From assembly GCA_964019155.1 (NCBI GenBank), contig OZ025240.1, positions 79,336,830-79,400,829 on the forward strand: a stretch of DNA of 64,000 nucleotides, written 5' to 3'. Each line of letters starts with the position of its first letter. The stretch's first letter is position 1. The notes beneath the pieces are model-generated. The model was not told where the DNA came from and did no database searches. It saw only the letters and a list, made by a program, of their open reading frames with translations. The position numbers and the translations under genes are program-made. The DNA is from Osedax fenrisi. Lineage: Eukaryota; Annelida; Polychaeta; Sabellida; Siboglinidae. Shown in pieces: positions 25,505-39,275 of the stretch.

Positions 25505-26506
25505 ATAATATATAACAGGCTATAAGATATGCAGCAAGAGCTTGGGATAACATAAAATAGAGTAAAAATATAATAGATATTTGAATGAAAAATTAATTTT
25601 TTTAAATAATCTAGAACGAGAAAAATGAATAGAGCACACTACTTCTGCACTTCTGTTGTGAATACATCTATCCTAAATAGAATATTTCATAGATTTACAT
25701 ATTTATATGGAACACAAATTAGATATTCATAAATTTATGTGGATTATAATATTTATAGAATTTAAAAAAAATCAAGAAGTTTGTTTATTCTCATATAGTT
25801 TGGTAATATTAAACAATTATATATATATGATATTGTAAACTATTATAAGTGTTTATATATCAAGGACAGGACAAAAGGATAATATCTACAAGGGTTACTT
25901 TTTTTACTCCAAATTCAATACGTTTTTTAGTATTATTTATGTCAACATTCCAAATAATATAAAGTGAATTCGATTATATTATGAATTTAATATAATCATA
26001 ATGAAATCATTAATTTAAAAATAACTTTTTACATTGATGTTTGAATCAAATTCAAATTTGTTTCCTGGACCATTATGTAATATAAAATAAAGTGATAAAA
26101 TCACTCAAGCGGAAAATAAAAATTTCACAAAATATACATTAGCAGACATCATATCATACATGCAGTATTTATAATATAATTTATATAATTACAAAATTAT
26201 TATCTTGATTGGTTGATTGATATTGTATGCACATATATAGTCGAAAGTATAAAGTAAAAATATTTATTTTTATTATTATGATAATTACTATTTCTTTTAT
26301 TTAAATATAATATCATTAAAATATTTGTATCAATATAGGGTAATATACTAGAATGCCGACTTATAATATATAATATATACTCATATTTAATATAATATGG
26401 TATTATAATAGTTATAATAGTTATAATAATAATTATTCTACTTATTATAATATGTAATATACTCTATTATAATGTTGATGACATATATAGTAGATATTGG
26501 TATTAT

Positions 26507-26695
26507 CTACAGTGACTCCAAAACGCTGTAGTTCGCTGCGTCCATTTACTTCCCAGTTGTTCTTCTTACTCCATTACACCTCTCCTAAAACTACTACACT
26601 GGATGACAGTTCCCTACCGCATAAAGTACAAACTCTCCCTGACCATCCACAAAGCTATTCACCACAACTCCCTTGACTACCTGGCCTCCCTCATG
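26507..26695 (+). pseudogene. LINE reverse-transcriptase C-terminal fragment (CR1/L2-like)
   Basis: One frame reads LQ, a TGA, LQNAVVRC, then ITPLLKLLHWMTVPYRIKYK and LSLTIHKAIHHNSLDYLASL. The LHWxxVxYRIxYKL and IHKAIHHNSLDYL blocks are the usual region downstream of the reverse-transcriptase core in CR1/L2-type LINEs. It carries a stop codon and both ends are missing. Confidence 0.75.
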
Positions 26696-26771
26696 TATTA
26701 AAATATATATTTTAAAAAATCTTTATAAATTATAATTTGATATTAGTAACTGTTGAAATAAATATATATAT

Positions 26772-27015
26772 GGATAAATATAACCATTAAATATATAAAT
26801 TATATGATTATTATAATAAAATAATATTATCATGGATGGATCTCCCTGATATTATGTAAAATATGGTTAACAATATAATTAGGTTATATATGGTTAAAAT
26901 ATATATATGGATAAATATAACCATTAAATATATAAATTATATGATTATTATAATAAAATAATATTATCATGGATGGATATCCCTGATATTATGTAAAATA
27001 TGGTTAACAATATAA
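26772..27015. repeat. 137-bp direct tandem duplication
   Basis: GGATAAATATAACCATTAAA begins at 26772 and again at 26909. The copies include ATCATGGATGGAT and GATATTATGTAAAATATGG and differ at single positions (GGATCTCC against GGATATCC). Confidence 0.85.
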
Positions 27016-27032
27016 TATTGAATATTATTATA

Positions 27033-27425
27033 ATCATTCATATGGTTTCAACGTACTAACGGTAATTTTGTTTAAACATGTATATATATTAAATTATTAT
27101 CATTTGGATTTTAACTAAAGCTAATCGTATATATTATGTATATATTTCATTATGGTAAACTATTATATTCTATATAATTATTCTATATAATTCTATATAA
27201 TAATTATATAGAATATAATAGTTTACCTAGTATAACTATTATATTCTATATAATAATTATATAGAATATAATATATTATATATTATATAACTATAGTTTA
27301 CCGTAATGAAATATATACATAATATATACGATTAGCTTTAGTTAAAATCCAAATGATAATAATTTAATATATATATACATGTTTAAACAAAATTACCGTT
27401 AGTACGTTGAAACCATATGAATGAT
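27033..27425. repeat. 393-bp near-perfect palindrome
   Basis: ATCATTCATATGGTTTCAAC at the left end and GTTGAAACCATATGAATGAT at the right, continuing inward through AACGGTAATTTTG and GCTAATCGTATATATTATG almost without mismatch to an AT-rich centre near 27230. No coding frame. Probably a recent fold-back element. Confidence 0.88.
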
Positions 27426-28439
27426 GAAATATAAATGTTACATACCACGCTTGATATATAAATTTATAAATAATATAATAAATATTACTATTTTTATAAA
27501 AATTATATTATCATTATGATAATCATAGTATATTTAATATACTATGAAGTAGTAATAGTAGTAATATAATAATTATATTACTACTATTTAATAGTAGTCT
27601 ATTAAATAATTAATAATAAACTCTATTATAGTAACTATATCATATTTCATATGATCATCATAATGATGCCATATATAATAGATAATGATTCTCATAATCT
27701 TAGATTTAATCATTAAATCTATATATAATTATTATTATATATAATATATTATTATTATTATAACAATTATAATTATTATAATTAATAATTATATTAAATT
27801 ATTATACTAAATTAAATTATTATTATAATAATATAATAATTATATAATTATTATTATATAATAATTATAATAATATGTAACTAATATTGAATATGGTAGT
27901 ATATTATTTAAATCTAACCATAGTAATTATATAACCTATATAATATATATTATGTTTTTAAAGTAACAAATTATATTTAATAAACAACAAATAATACGAT
28001 AAATAAAAGTGCTTCATTTATATATATAAAATTCCGAATAAAAAAATTATGTTAAAAAAAATAAAATATATTATTGATATAGTTATTGATGGTAGTTACT
28101 TAGCAACGTAAATATAGAATATACTATTAGCAGGAACTTTTCAGGATTTTAATGGATTCTATTTATTTTGGGATATAATTAACTATACTACTAACTATGC
28201 TACTAACAAAGCCCAAGGGTACTACCAAAGATTTTCCGAAGGCTTCGCAAAATCGTTGGTACTACTTATATATAAAATTCGACAGGGCAATAACTGTGTT
28301 TATATAACTAATTTCCATTTATTGGTATAGAATATATACTAAAGAGGCATAGGTATATAAATTATATATGTTAAAATAATATACTATATAATCTATATAC
28401 TATATAATCATATATCCACGGCTAAAGGTATACTATTAT

Positions 28440-29520
28440 TTTTCCAAGAGATTTTAGAGAAATTAAAAATAGTAATCATAAGTTACCTACTATTATAGCT
28501 TGTTTAGAAGATATTCCATAACTACCAAGCATATCAGTAAAGTATGACGATTTGGTAGAGAGAAGTTTTTTCTTGTAAAGCGATTGAACACTTTAAAGGA
28601 ATTTATATACGATTCAAATTTAGAGGATGCATATTTACGTTGCAACGTGTAGTCTAATGTAGTCTACGAAGTAGTTGCCTTAGTTTAATAAGCTCAGTAT
28701 TAAACCAGGAAAACTTAGAATAAGTTCGGTTGATAAGAGTAATGGATGGTACAACAATATCATGCGAATGAGATAATGCCAAATTAAAATAATCAAAAAG
28801 TGTAGACAAATCAGATATAGGTTGAATATATAGGATATATAGGATATATACTGTTGTTAAGTTGATGGAATATAGAGTTAACACACATTGGTTTATCAAT
28901 AGAGGAGATTTTCCGAAACGATCTAGAAGGTCGATTAATTTGTGTCACCGGCAAGTTCAAATCAAATAATATGACAAAGTGATCAGATATTAAAGAACTT
29001 TAAGTGGGATATGAAATTAATTTAGAATCAGCTAGATATAAAAAAGTCAATATTATTACTATTTGTGTTATTAGTAAATAAAACATATTGCGTCAGAGAA
29101 TAATCAAATATAAGTTTATTCAGAGATAAAGAAGCATGATTTTCATTATTATTTTTAATATTAAAATCACCAAGAATAACCGTGTACTACAGTTAACACA
29201 TCATAATGTGAAAGATACTAAAATAGAAGAGAGGTCAGCTAAGAAACTCCATAGGCTATATAAAGGTGGAAGGTAGATAAGTATAATTATAATGGTAAAT
29301 AATGAAGGAAACTGAATATTACAGATAATAATTTCATATGAAAATAAACATGGGGTGGATGACGAAATAATCTTAAGTTCCGATGAGAATAACAGAGCCA
29401 AGCAACATGACTATGTAATGTAGACCTATTAGTAAGAAATACTTAAAAAGAACCAGAGATCAGTTGGGAATATAGAGCAGAATCATCAGTAGTTAACCAA
29501 GTATCAGTAATAGCTTTTGC
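28440..29520 (-). pseudogene. Decayed LINE, endonuclease to linker region
   Basis: On the minus strand, in order and across frameshifts: AITDTWLTTDDSALYSQLIS (29510-29450), LLFSSELKIIS and YEIIICNI (29390-29280), VILGDFNIKNNNENHASL (about 29180), LINRTYSKFSWFNTELIKLR (28740-28680) and KLLSTKSSYFTDMLGSYGIS (about 28560). These match the APE endonuclease motifs ITxTWL and LGDFN and the following linker of CR1/Jockey-type LINEs. Several frames are broken. Confidence 0.75.
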
Positions 29521-31386
29521 ATTATTTTGTATATATATATATATATATATAGTATTATAATATATATTATCAGTAAATATTATTATTTTATTTCCAAAAT
29601 TGCTCTACAACTTGTACATTTAGGACAAACATTTCCGAGATCAAATGAAATTAAATTATTAAAATTTATTTTTAATATTTACCATAATTTTAGAAAATAT
29701 TTTATAAAACCATAATTACTGAATTGGATCCTCACTATAATTTATATGATTAAAATACATACATTCTAATAAATAAATATAATATAAATAAAATTATAAA
29801 ATAAAAATATAAATATAATTGAATATCTTGTAAATACTATAGGAAAAAAAAGTAATATGAAACAAGTTTTAGGGGCCTACCTAATCTCAGGGGGGCCGTG
29901 CCTCCGCAGGCCCCCCCCCCCCCCCGTGGCTACGGGCCCAGTAGGCTATAACCTATAAACTGCCTCCTATAACAAGGTTAGAGGAGGTATTGGTTATGGG
30001 GAGTATAGGATTGGATATAATATATTATATGTATTCTATATATATTATATATATATATAATATATATTATATATATATATATATCAATATTTAAAATTAT
30101 TTAAAAAACGAATGAAATAAAAGTATTCTATAAATTGTGTACACCTAACATAGATTTATAGTTTACATATGTAAACTATAAATCTATGACACCAATGATT
30201 TTGATGACACCTAATAACCCTGGCTAATAACCAGTAATCATATTTATTTTCATTGTATGAAAAAATAAATAATAACATCCATATAAATGGAATAACATGT
30301 TTATAATTGAATCACATAAACAAAATATTATAAATGCTATATTTAAAATACTTTAAAAAACAACCAACCATCAACGTAAGTATTACATATTATGAATAAT
30401 TGATCCATTTAAAACTATTATAAAAAATAAACATTCATTATATTATAATCATAATATTTTACTAAACATGACAGCTATTAAAATAAATTTAATGTTATGA
30501 AATTCATAATGAATATTTAATATTATATTAAAATATTATTCTACTAAAAAGTCCGAAACTTTTTTATTCCTAAATATAAATTGTTATATTTTATAGTATA
30601 TTTAAATAACACATATATACATATAACTACCGTTTTTATAAATAATAATTATATATAATTAAAATGATATAGCATGTTTAACATGATGTTACCTTCAATA
30701 TTACTATTACTGAATATATTGAATATATTCAGTTCTAAACAAAATCAAAAATTTAAATTATTATTATATAATTTTAAAAATAAATTATATTATAAAAAGA
30801 TGTATGTATAGAATGATGTATTTTTATTATAGGTGTACAAATATTATGTACAAATATTTAAAATGTTTAAATTTGGAGAGTTTGAAAGTAGTTTGGTTTT
30901 TCATATATATTTAATATAATTATTATAATAATATATTCATTAATATATATATATATATAATAAGATTATGAGAATCCCAGAATGATTTTAAGTTATGGTA
31001 AATAGCTTCACGATAATAAGATACGTACTAAACGTCCACAACATTTTTTATTCGATCTATGATTGTATAAATATATAGTATACATGTTTAACATAATTTT
31101 ATTTAGCAGGAAAACCTGTCAGATAATTTGTATATAATAGTCACTATTATAGTGGTGGTAGGGTGTAGTGGGGTGGCATGATATGTCATAATGAATAACC
31201 AATAAATAGGATTATGTAATATCTATAGATATCTATATCTATATTATATATTAATATCTATATTATAATATATTATCTTAAGGGTGCAAGCTGTCGTTAA
31301 AATATGTATAATATTTTTATTTTGTATTACGTATTATCCATGTTCAGTATCTTATTTATCAGTGTTACGAGATCAATCGAATTAAT

Positions 31387-31650
31387 AATTATATGAAATT
31401 GACTTTTATATATAATATATAATATATATATTATATATATATTAGAAAAATACATTTATATATATATTTTTTCTGTAATTATTTATTTAAAAAAACTTTG
31501 AATGTTATTTTATCAATTTTTTACTTATATGAAATTACCTTTTATATATATATATATATATATATTAGAAAAATACATTTATATATATATATTTTCTATA
31601 ATTATTTATTTAAAAAAACTTTGAATGTCATTTTATAAATTTTTTACTTA
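31387..31650. repeat. Two direct copies of about 126 bp
   Basis: Both copies run from ATATGAAATT through AGAAAAATACATTTATATAT and AATTATTTATTTAAAAAAAC to TTTTTTACTTA, with a (TA)n tract of different length in each. Confidence 0.8.
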
Positions 31651-31797
31651 AAAGTACTGCACAAATTTTAATTTAGTAAGCATACGTAAATGCCTACTAC
31701 TTCATTGATTATTAATATTAGTATCTGAAATGTATACTCTATTTGAATAACATGTAATACTATATATTATATGTATGTAATACATACTATGTATACA

Positions 31798-31828
<31 letters not shown>

Positions 31829-31833
<5 letters not shown>

Positions 31834-33529
31834 TTGTGAGTTAATAAAAAACACGTTTTAAACAGACGGTATCTATACTCTTTGTTACCTACTGTGACTA
31901 GCTTAATTCTTCTGTCTCTACTTTACTATTATTGGTATTGTATTCATCAGTTATCATTAATTGTGTCACTTCATATATTAATATATATATATTGTTTACG
32001 ATGATTTTATAATTATTATTGTATGCATGAAAACATACATATAAATATATAGATCATATATTATATTAGTGATTCTATTTTCAGTATATATTACTTATTT
32101 TTCATATATATTTAATTATTATTGCTTATTTAAATATTTAAGTACGTTAATTAAAGATAAATATTAAAGTTTTTCATGCTGATTAGTCATGCCCCTCCCC
32201 CCCTTATAATGAAAGAACTCCACCCTAGTAACACCCCATCCCTTCCCCCCCTCTCACAGAAACACACAGAGGAAGAGCTGCACAGACTAAACACCAAGAT
32301 CTTGAGGACACAAAATGACCTCTTCTCAATAGAACCTCAATACTAGAAGGAGAGATTACGTGAAGAGGCTGCCACTCAACAGTTTGCATCAACCCCATCA
32401 ACCCTACTAGTTCAACCCTATCAACACTATAATTTTAACCCTTTATTCTATCTCTTAGTAATATATTTAGTTTAGCACTTTAATTTCTATCCCAGTACTA
32501 GTAATGCATTCAGAGATTTCATTGTATAACTGATATTAAAATATTTATAATAACTTAACTTATTAAAATTTATAATAATTATAAACAAATAACGGAATAT
32601 TTAACATCCATTAGTAGTGTTTTTAAAAAATGCATTTTTTATTAATGTTTGTTTAAAACATGTTTTGAACGGGTTTTTTCATTTTAAATTCGTTTTTATC
32701 TGTTTTTTTCTGTTACAAAAAATAAAATTATTTAAATAAAGTAGATATGTTGTTAAATAATAAAATAATAATAAAGTAAGTACATATTATATGAATAATC
32801 AGTAATAATTCAAATAATATATTATCTGTATTATTAGCATCATTAAATCATATTGTCAAACTATACATTAGTATGAAAATTATAATAATTATAATATTTA
32901 TTTTGTTACAATATAACACTGAGTATTTCTGTATTATTTAATGTTATAGACATGGAGATTGTATCACAATCTATAGATATATGCACATTATATAATTAAT
33001 ATTATAAAAGCTGTATGAACTTTCATATTTATTTTATAATAAATTATTATAAATAATAAAGTAAAATTAGATTTCTTTTATGTTCTGATATAATAAATTA
33101 TATAATAATATATATTATGACCTTTCATATTTCTTTTATATATTAATATATTATTATTAAAAAAATATGAAAATTCATACTATTTTTTTATATAATATTA
33201 AACAATATATATTATTATACAATTTATTATATCATAAAATAAATCTAATTTTACTTTATTATTATAATAATAATATTATATTTTTATACATTTATTTTAT
33301 ACATTTATTAAATAATTATTTATGATTATAATCATTCATTTTTCAATTATTATACAATTTATTATATCAAAAAAAGAGCAGAGAAATTATTATTTGTCAA
33401 ATTAAATTTAAATTTAAATATTAACAATTAAATAAATATATGTATAAATTGATGTCTCTTGTTTTTTTTCTGTTTTTTTCGTTTTATATTCTATGTTTAA
33501 AACGTGTTTTTTATTAACTCACAACACTA
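31829..33529. mobile_element. 1.7-kb hAT-like element with TAGTGTTGTGAGTTAATAAA ends
   Basis: Inverted ends of about 35 bp, TAGTGTTGTGAGTTAATAAA followed by AACACGTTTTAAACA at both termini. The left flank is a (TA)n run, so an 8-bp duplication cannot be confirmed. Inside are an exon-like segment (32260-32472) and a secondary inverted repeat (33049-33270). Confidence 0.7.
32260..32472 (+). pseudogene. Exon-like coding fragment inside the hAT-like element
   Basis: After a strong acceptor (C-rich tract then CTCTCACAG) one frame reads KHTEEELHRLNTKILRTQND, then LFSIEPQY, a TAG at 32344-32346, and KERLREEAATQQFASTPS onward to a stop near 32470. The charged, helix-forming composition and higher G+C stand out from the surrounding AT-rich sequence. 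It may be a host exon caught by the element, now broken by one stop. I do not recognise the family. Confidence 0.4.
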
Positions 33530-33990
33530 TCTATTAGTCAACATTTCATCAACTGAATACTATTCATCTTTAACATAACACACACCATCACCAGCTTTAA
33601 TTCATACATTATTTATTTGAATTTGTGCTTCTACAATAGCGTATAATTGGTCAAATGACCTAATGTTATAATTTGCATATTTTTATTTATATACTATCAT
33701 ACATGCAACAGCTTATCATATATATATATATATATATATATATGTATTTTGAAAGTCTCACTCGTAATGTAATGCAGTTAAATAATCATACACCATAATT
33801 GGGGTCTTCACAACTATCCAAAAGCAAGCACATTCATTTTAAAATTACTTTAGTTATTTTATATTGTGAGAGTTGAAATATGTGTGTAAAATTAATATAC
33901 AAGTTAAGAAATTAGATTTTAATCAAATAGTAATCCTATAGAAATTCATATACAAATTCAAACAAACATATATATATATATATATATATT

Positions 33991-34150
33991 GTAACTGGCT
34001 GTGTGTTTCAGTTAGCTAAGGCGTCAGACACACAGGCAGTAGGACGCGAATTCATGTCCTGACCATTCAAATAGGTCTAAAAATAAGAAGTGACTTTAAA
34101 TTTAGAAGTGATCTTATATAATTATGTATAAATAAATGATGCCTTAAGGG
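33991..34150 (+). mobile_element. tRNA-like SINE
   Basis: GTTAGCTAAGGCGTCAGACA resembles a tRNA A box (TAGCTAAGGCG). GACGCGAATTCATGTCC, about 30 bp on, resembles a B box, though poorly. The downstream body GAAGTGATCTTATATAATT recurs at 13750 and 24450. Confidence 0.55.
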
Positions 34151-35626
34151 CATACGTCGGTGCGCACGCCATTTCACGCATTTACATGTTAAGAGATAGG
34201 AAATACAAAGGTCCATTAAAATCTATGTTTAGGTAAAAATATTCAATGAATTTAACTATCGATTTTTGTATTGTATACAATATATATACTGCTACAATTG
34301 TGTGTTTATATTTTTTTTAAATATTATTTATTTCATGTATAAATATATTATTTATTATGTCAATTTATTTAAACCAATATTTGTTTTAATTTATACCAAT
34401 ATTGTCTCTTTTAAATAATAATTACAAAAATTGAAAAACATAATGTTATTTAAATTAAATAATATTTAATCATATACAATTTACATATAGCACAACAAAT
34501 TGTTAGTATACCTATGCTAGATTGTTCTAAACATACATGTATATTCACCCAGATTGTACAAAATAATTATTCTTAGTAAAACGCATCTAAAGTTTTACTA
34601 AGTAAAAATCATTATTATAAAATAGAGCAAATACAGTTTATGTAATTATCATAGTAGTATAGTGAATTAAAATATGTTATTATGTATAGTTTATATATTA
34701 TGATAAAATAAAGCAATAATAGTATTGTATAATTTATAAAATAATATATATATATATAGATGTATAAATATAATATATAATCATAAATTGAAATTGTAAA
34801 ATACATTGAATACATAATTGTCAATTGTAATAGTAAATTAATTATATAATTATACAAGATACTACAAAATAATATATGAAATAAAATATGTAATTAGAAA
34901 TAAAATGTTATTATGTATAGTTTACATATATGATAAAATAAATCAATAATTTATTATTGTATTATTTAAAAAATAATATATATATATATATATTGATGAT
35001 ATATAAATAAATGTAAATATACATAGAAATATAATTTGAAAACCAAATTATAAATAAAATAAACTCAACTAAAAATCTAATATAAAGGCTAATAATGGTA
35101 TAAAAATAACTTTTTTATAATACTAATGATATAAGAATTAAACTAACAATAACTATATGTAAATAATATAAATATAAGTACACATAAAGGTAAAATGATG
35201 ACAAATATAAATTGTAAAAGTGAAATGATGTAAAGTAAGTAAGAAATATATAGTTTCTGTTTATTAGCTTTTTTATTGGTTTATATTATCACATGACATA
35301 TGTTTACAATGATAATAATATAGAATAAATAAAGATAGACAATTCTGTTTTTAAATTTTGTAAATCGACATTATATAAGTATAAAATAAGTATATAAAAT
35401 AAAATGTAAGCATTATTATAAAATTATTCATGTAGATTATAAGCCCATGTTATTTATTTTAAAAGGTGTATTATAAAATATGCTTTTTATGTTATTTGTA
35501 GGCCGTTTTCAATGATAATATTTGGACTGATAATAAATAATATATACTAAATTATTAATATTGAATACAAAATTGTTAATTATTTTTATGATTTTTGCTG
35601 ATTTCTCAACTGCGGTATGCCCTTAA
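34147..35626. mobile_element. TTAA-flanked element with GGGCATAC ends (piggyBac-like?)
   Basis: CCTTAAGGGCATACGTCGG at the left is mirrored by GCGGTATGCCCTTAAGG at the right, so the ends are TTAA-GGGCATAC and GTATGCCC-TTAA. TTAA targets are typical of piggyBac. It is inserted in the 3' part of a SINE (GATGCC|TTAA). The interior is AT-rich, with two related blocks (34660-34760 and 34900-34990) and no usable frame. Confidence 0.45.
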
Positions 35627-35959
35627 GGTCCGGGGTAAACTTGCCATGTTTACATGTAGGGGAAATGAGGTAGGGAAAATACAGGTAGGGAAAATGAGGG
35701 TCACTAAAAAGACTACTACTTTTGCACAAATACATATAATCACCTAATTTTGTTAACTATAGTTAGTTAAATATCATATCTATATAACCTATCATATATC
35801 TAAACATATAACAATCTATAAGTTATAAGTTACCACCAATATTTTATTTTTGTATTTTTTTTGTTTTTTTCATCAACTTTTTTTATAATATTTATAATTA
35901 GTATATTTTAAAATAAAATTATGACATTATAATAGTAAAGCTTATTATCAGTAATATCA

Positions 35960-36189
35960 TATATATATATATATATACTAGGGTGGGTGGCCGGCGTTGC
36001 CCGTGAATGAGACTATTTTAGGTGTGGGTGTAATGGGTTAGTTGAGACTATTGGGTCTTTTTTAGATTTTTATATAATGTTTTCTAGCAGTCAGTGGGCC
36101 GTTATTTATCTTTTTTTTATTTTAATGAAAAAAAACAATGATAATTTCATAATGTATTTATTAAAACAAAACTTTAACTACTTTGGTCT
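35960..36189. other. Edge of a dispersed repeat preceding the 90-bp array
   Basis: After a (TA)n run the sequence ACTAGGGTGGGTGGCCGGCG, then TTGCCCGTGAATGAGAC, resembles the CCGGCGTTGCCCG edge common in repeats of many invertebrates. No coding frame. The family is not identified. Confidence 0.3.
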
Positions 36190-37460
36190 ACTATTACTAA
36201 TGAGTAAAAGTATTTGACCCAACCTAACCACAACTGTGAAAATATACTTTTATAGGTTCACTCGGGAAGTAATGAAGCTAAAAAAAACCTTCAAAAATTA
36301 AAACTCAGCCCAACCTAACCACAACTGTTAAAATAACAATATATATAAATATGCTTTTATAGGCTCATTCGGGAAGTAATGCAGCTAAAAAAATCTACAC
36401 AAATTAAAACCTAACCCAACCTAACCACAACAGTGAAAATATACTTGTATAGGCTAACTCGAGAAGTAATGCAGCTAAAAAAACCTATACAAATTAAAAT
36501 GTAACCCAACATAACCACAACTGTGAAAATATCCTTGTATAGGCTAACTCGGGAAGTAATGCATCTAAAAAAAACCTACACAAATTAAAACTTAACCCAA
36601 CCTAACAACAACTGTGAAAATATCCTTGTATAGGCTAACTCGAGAAGTAATGCAGCTAAAAAAATCTACACAAATTAAAACCTAACCCAACCTAACCACA
36701 ACAGTGAAAATATACTTGTATAGGCTAACTCGAGAAGTAATGCAGCTAAAAAAACCTATACAAATTAAAATGTAACCCAACATAACCACAACTGTGAAAA
36801 TATCCTTGTATAGGCTAACTCGGGAAGTAATGCAGCTAAAAAAAACCTACCAATATTTAAACGTAACCCAACCTAACCACAACTGTGAAAATAACAATAT
36901 AAATAAATATGCTTTTATAGGCTCACTCGGGAAGTAATGCAGCTAAAAAAATCTACACAAATTAAAACCTAACCCAACCTAACCACTACAGTGAAAATAT
37001 ACTTGTATAGGCTAACTCGAGAAGTAATGCAGCTAAAAAAAACCTACACAAATTAAAACTTAACCCAACCTAACCACAACTGTGAAAATAACAATATAAA
37101 TGAATATGCTTTTATAGGCTCACTCGGGAAGTAATGCAGCTAAAAAAACCTACAAAATTAAAACTTAACCCAACCTAACCACAACAGAGAAAATATACTT
37201 TTATAGGCTAACTCGGGAAGTAATGCATCTAAAAAAACCTACACAAATTAAAACTTAACCCAACCTAACCATAACTGTGAAAATAACAATATAAATTAAT
37301 ATGCTTTTATAGGCTCACTCATGAGCTAAAATGCAGCTAAAAAAAATCTACCAATATTAAAACTTAACCCAACCTAAACACAAAAGTGACAATAAATATA
37401 ACTACAAATATCAATATATATATATATATATATATTTGTATAGACTCACTCGGTATGTAA
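36190..37460. repeat. Tandem array, 13 units of about 90-105 bp
   Basis: Each unit holds AACCCAACCTAACCACAACT, GTGAAAATATAC, TTGTATAGGCTAACTCG, GGAAGTAATGCAGCTAAAAA and ACCTACACAAATTAAAA. Some units carry an extra AATAACAATATAAAT. A three-unit block near 36405-36570 recurs at 36676-36846, so there is higher-order structure. The C/A-rich part looks vaguely telomere-like but is not a telomere repeat. Confidence 0.92.
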
Positions 37461-37469
37461 TGCATATAT

Positions 37470-38384
37470 AATTATAGAATAGATTTTAGAAAAAATATTT
37501 TTTTATAAATCTATATTTTTTTCTTTGACATATATGATGACATTTGGCGAAATATTAAAACAGAGATGGAAACCCTATTATTCATATTTTCATGATTTTT
37601 CTGATTTTATTACATGTATTTTCGTACTCCTAATCTGATGAATTCATAATTTATACGAAAAATTTACCGGAAGTCGGTCAAATAGACTATTCTAAAATCA
37701 TGTATTTTTCACTTTTTCGGCCGTAGCTCGAAGAATATTAAACATAGGTAGTCACAATTTATCAAAGTATATTCTATTATAATTAACTATTTAATAAAAT
37801 TAAAATTATTGAAATAGAATAATTATTGTAGATTTTGATTTTTTACATCACCTATGTTTAATAATTTATGTTTACATGGCGTAGATAGGAAATAATTAAT
37901 ATAAACTCGTAACGTAAAAATATTAACTCGATTTTACTCGTTCGTGAACTTTTTCTCAATAATACGGGTAAATAAATTCCGATTTACCAATTGTTATTTC
38001 GATATTCAAACCGGAAGTACCATTTCGTAAATCTACGTAATGTATTCGAAATTAAAGAAACTCATTTTTACGAAATTATTTACGATAAAATTCTCCATGA
38101 TAATGTTTGTTATTAAAAATTTGAGTCGAATTTAAATTTTTTGATTACGTAAATCGATCAAAAAATGACACTATTTAACGATTATTGGTATCGCGTGAAT
38201 ACATATTCAAAAAAGTAAATCATTTATGTTACCCCCGCTGTCCCACTTTATCTCTCGACGTTTTCCTTACGGCGAATTTTAATTATTTGAATTTATATAA
38301 AATATTAAATATTAAATTTTAACGATAAAAACCCAAAATACTACCAGAAATATTGCCCGTAGATGAAAATGAGTGCGCGCATAC
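37470..38384. other. Unidentified sequence left of the transposon
   Basis: Mixed-composition DNA with CGGCCGTAGCTCGAAG, TACCGGAAGTCGGTCAAAT and CCGGAAGTACC motifs but no long frame. It continues past the insertion at 51198-51450, which is equally unrecognised and holds a short G+C-rich patch (51390-51440). Together these were one locus before the 12.8-kb insertion. Confidence 0.4.
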
Positions 38385-38400
38385 TACCCAGCAAACACAC

Positions 38401-38815
38401 AGAGTCTAAATAGAGTGAATTCACTCTAATTTTAGACTCTAAAAATGTTAACATTTAGACTCTATTTTCACTCTATTTTCACTCTATTTTCACTCTATTT
38501 AGACTCTATTTTCACTCTATTTTCACTCTATTTTCACTCTATTTTCACTCTATTTTCACTCTATTTTCACTCTATTTAGCCTCTGTTTTCACTCTATTTT
38601 CACTCTATTTTCACTCTATTTTCACTCTATTTAGCCTCACTTTTCACTCTATTTTCACTCTATTTAGACTCTATTTTGACTCTATTTATACTCTATTTTG
38701 ACTCTATTTATACTCTATTTAGCCTCTAATTTTGACTATATTTAGCCTCTATTTAGCCTCTATTTAGACTCTATTTATAATCTATTTAGATTTTATTTAT
38801 AAATAGAGGCTATAG
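38401..38815. repeat. Left subterminal array of 11-bp motifs
   Basis: About 30 head-to-tail 11-mers, mostly TATTTTCACTC, with variants TATTTAGACTC, TATTTAGCCTC, TATTTTGACTC and TATTTATACTC. The first bases after the terminal repeat are the same motif in reverse (CTAAATAGAGTGA), making a GAGTGAATTCACTC hairpin. Arrays like this at CACTA-type ends are known transposase-binding sites; that role here is inferred. Confidence 0.9.
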
Positions 38816-38927
38816 CCTCTGTTTTTACTATAATAAATATATTTATTATGTTAATTAACACTACAAATTAGAAAATAATATGATTATATTAAAAATTTAT
38901 TTAAAAATTGTTTATTAAATACAAATG

Positions 38928-39227
38928 TTAACAAACAGATGATACATCAGATAGAACATCATTCTCTATATCATCTTTTTTAAGTGATTCATCTTTTCGC
39001 TAAAATATAATAAATGTATTATTGTTGTGTTAATATATATATATATGTTATATGTATGCATATTATTAAATATATTGATTTCAATAAAAACATGTTTTTC
39101 CAAAAAATTATGTTATTAAATATTATTATTTACATATTATAATAAATATTATATACAAAGGAAATTCTAATATGATTATTTGATTTTATAATAATGCTTG
39201 CAACTGTGAATACACACATAATTTTAT

Positions 39228-39275
<48 letters not shown>

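Noticed and set aside
36190..37460. Telomere-like CCTAAC strings
   Set aside because: They occur once per 90-bp unit, not as a pure telomeric repeat.
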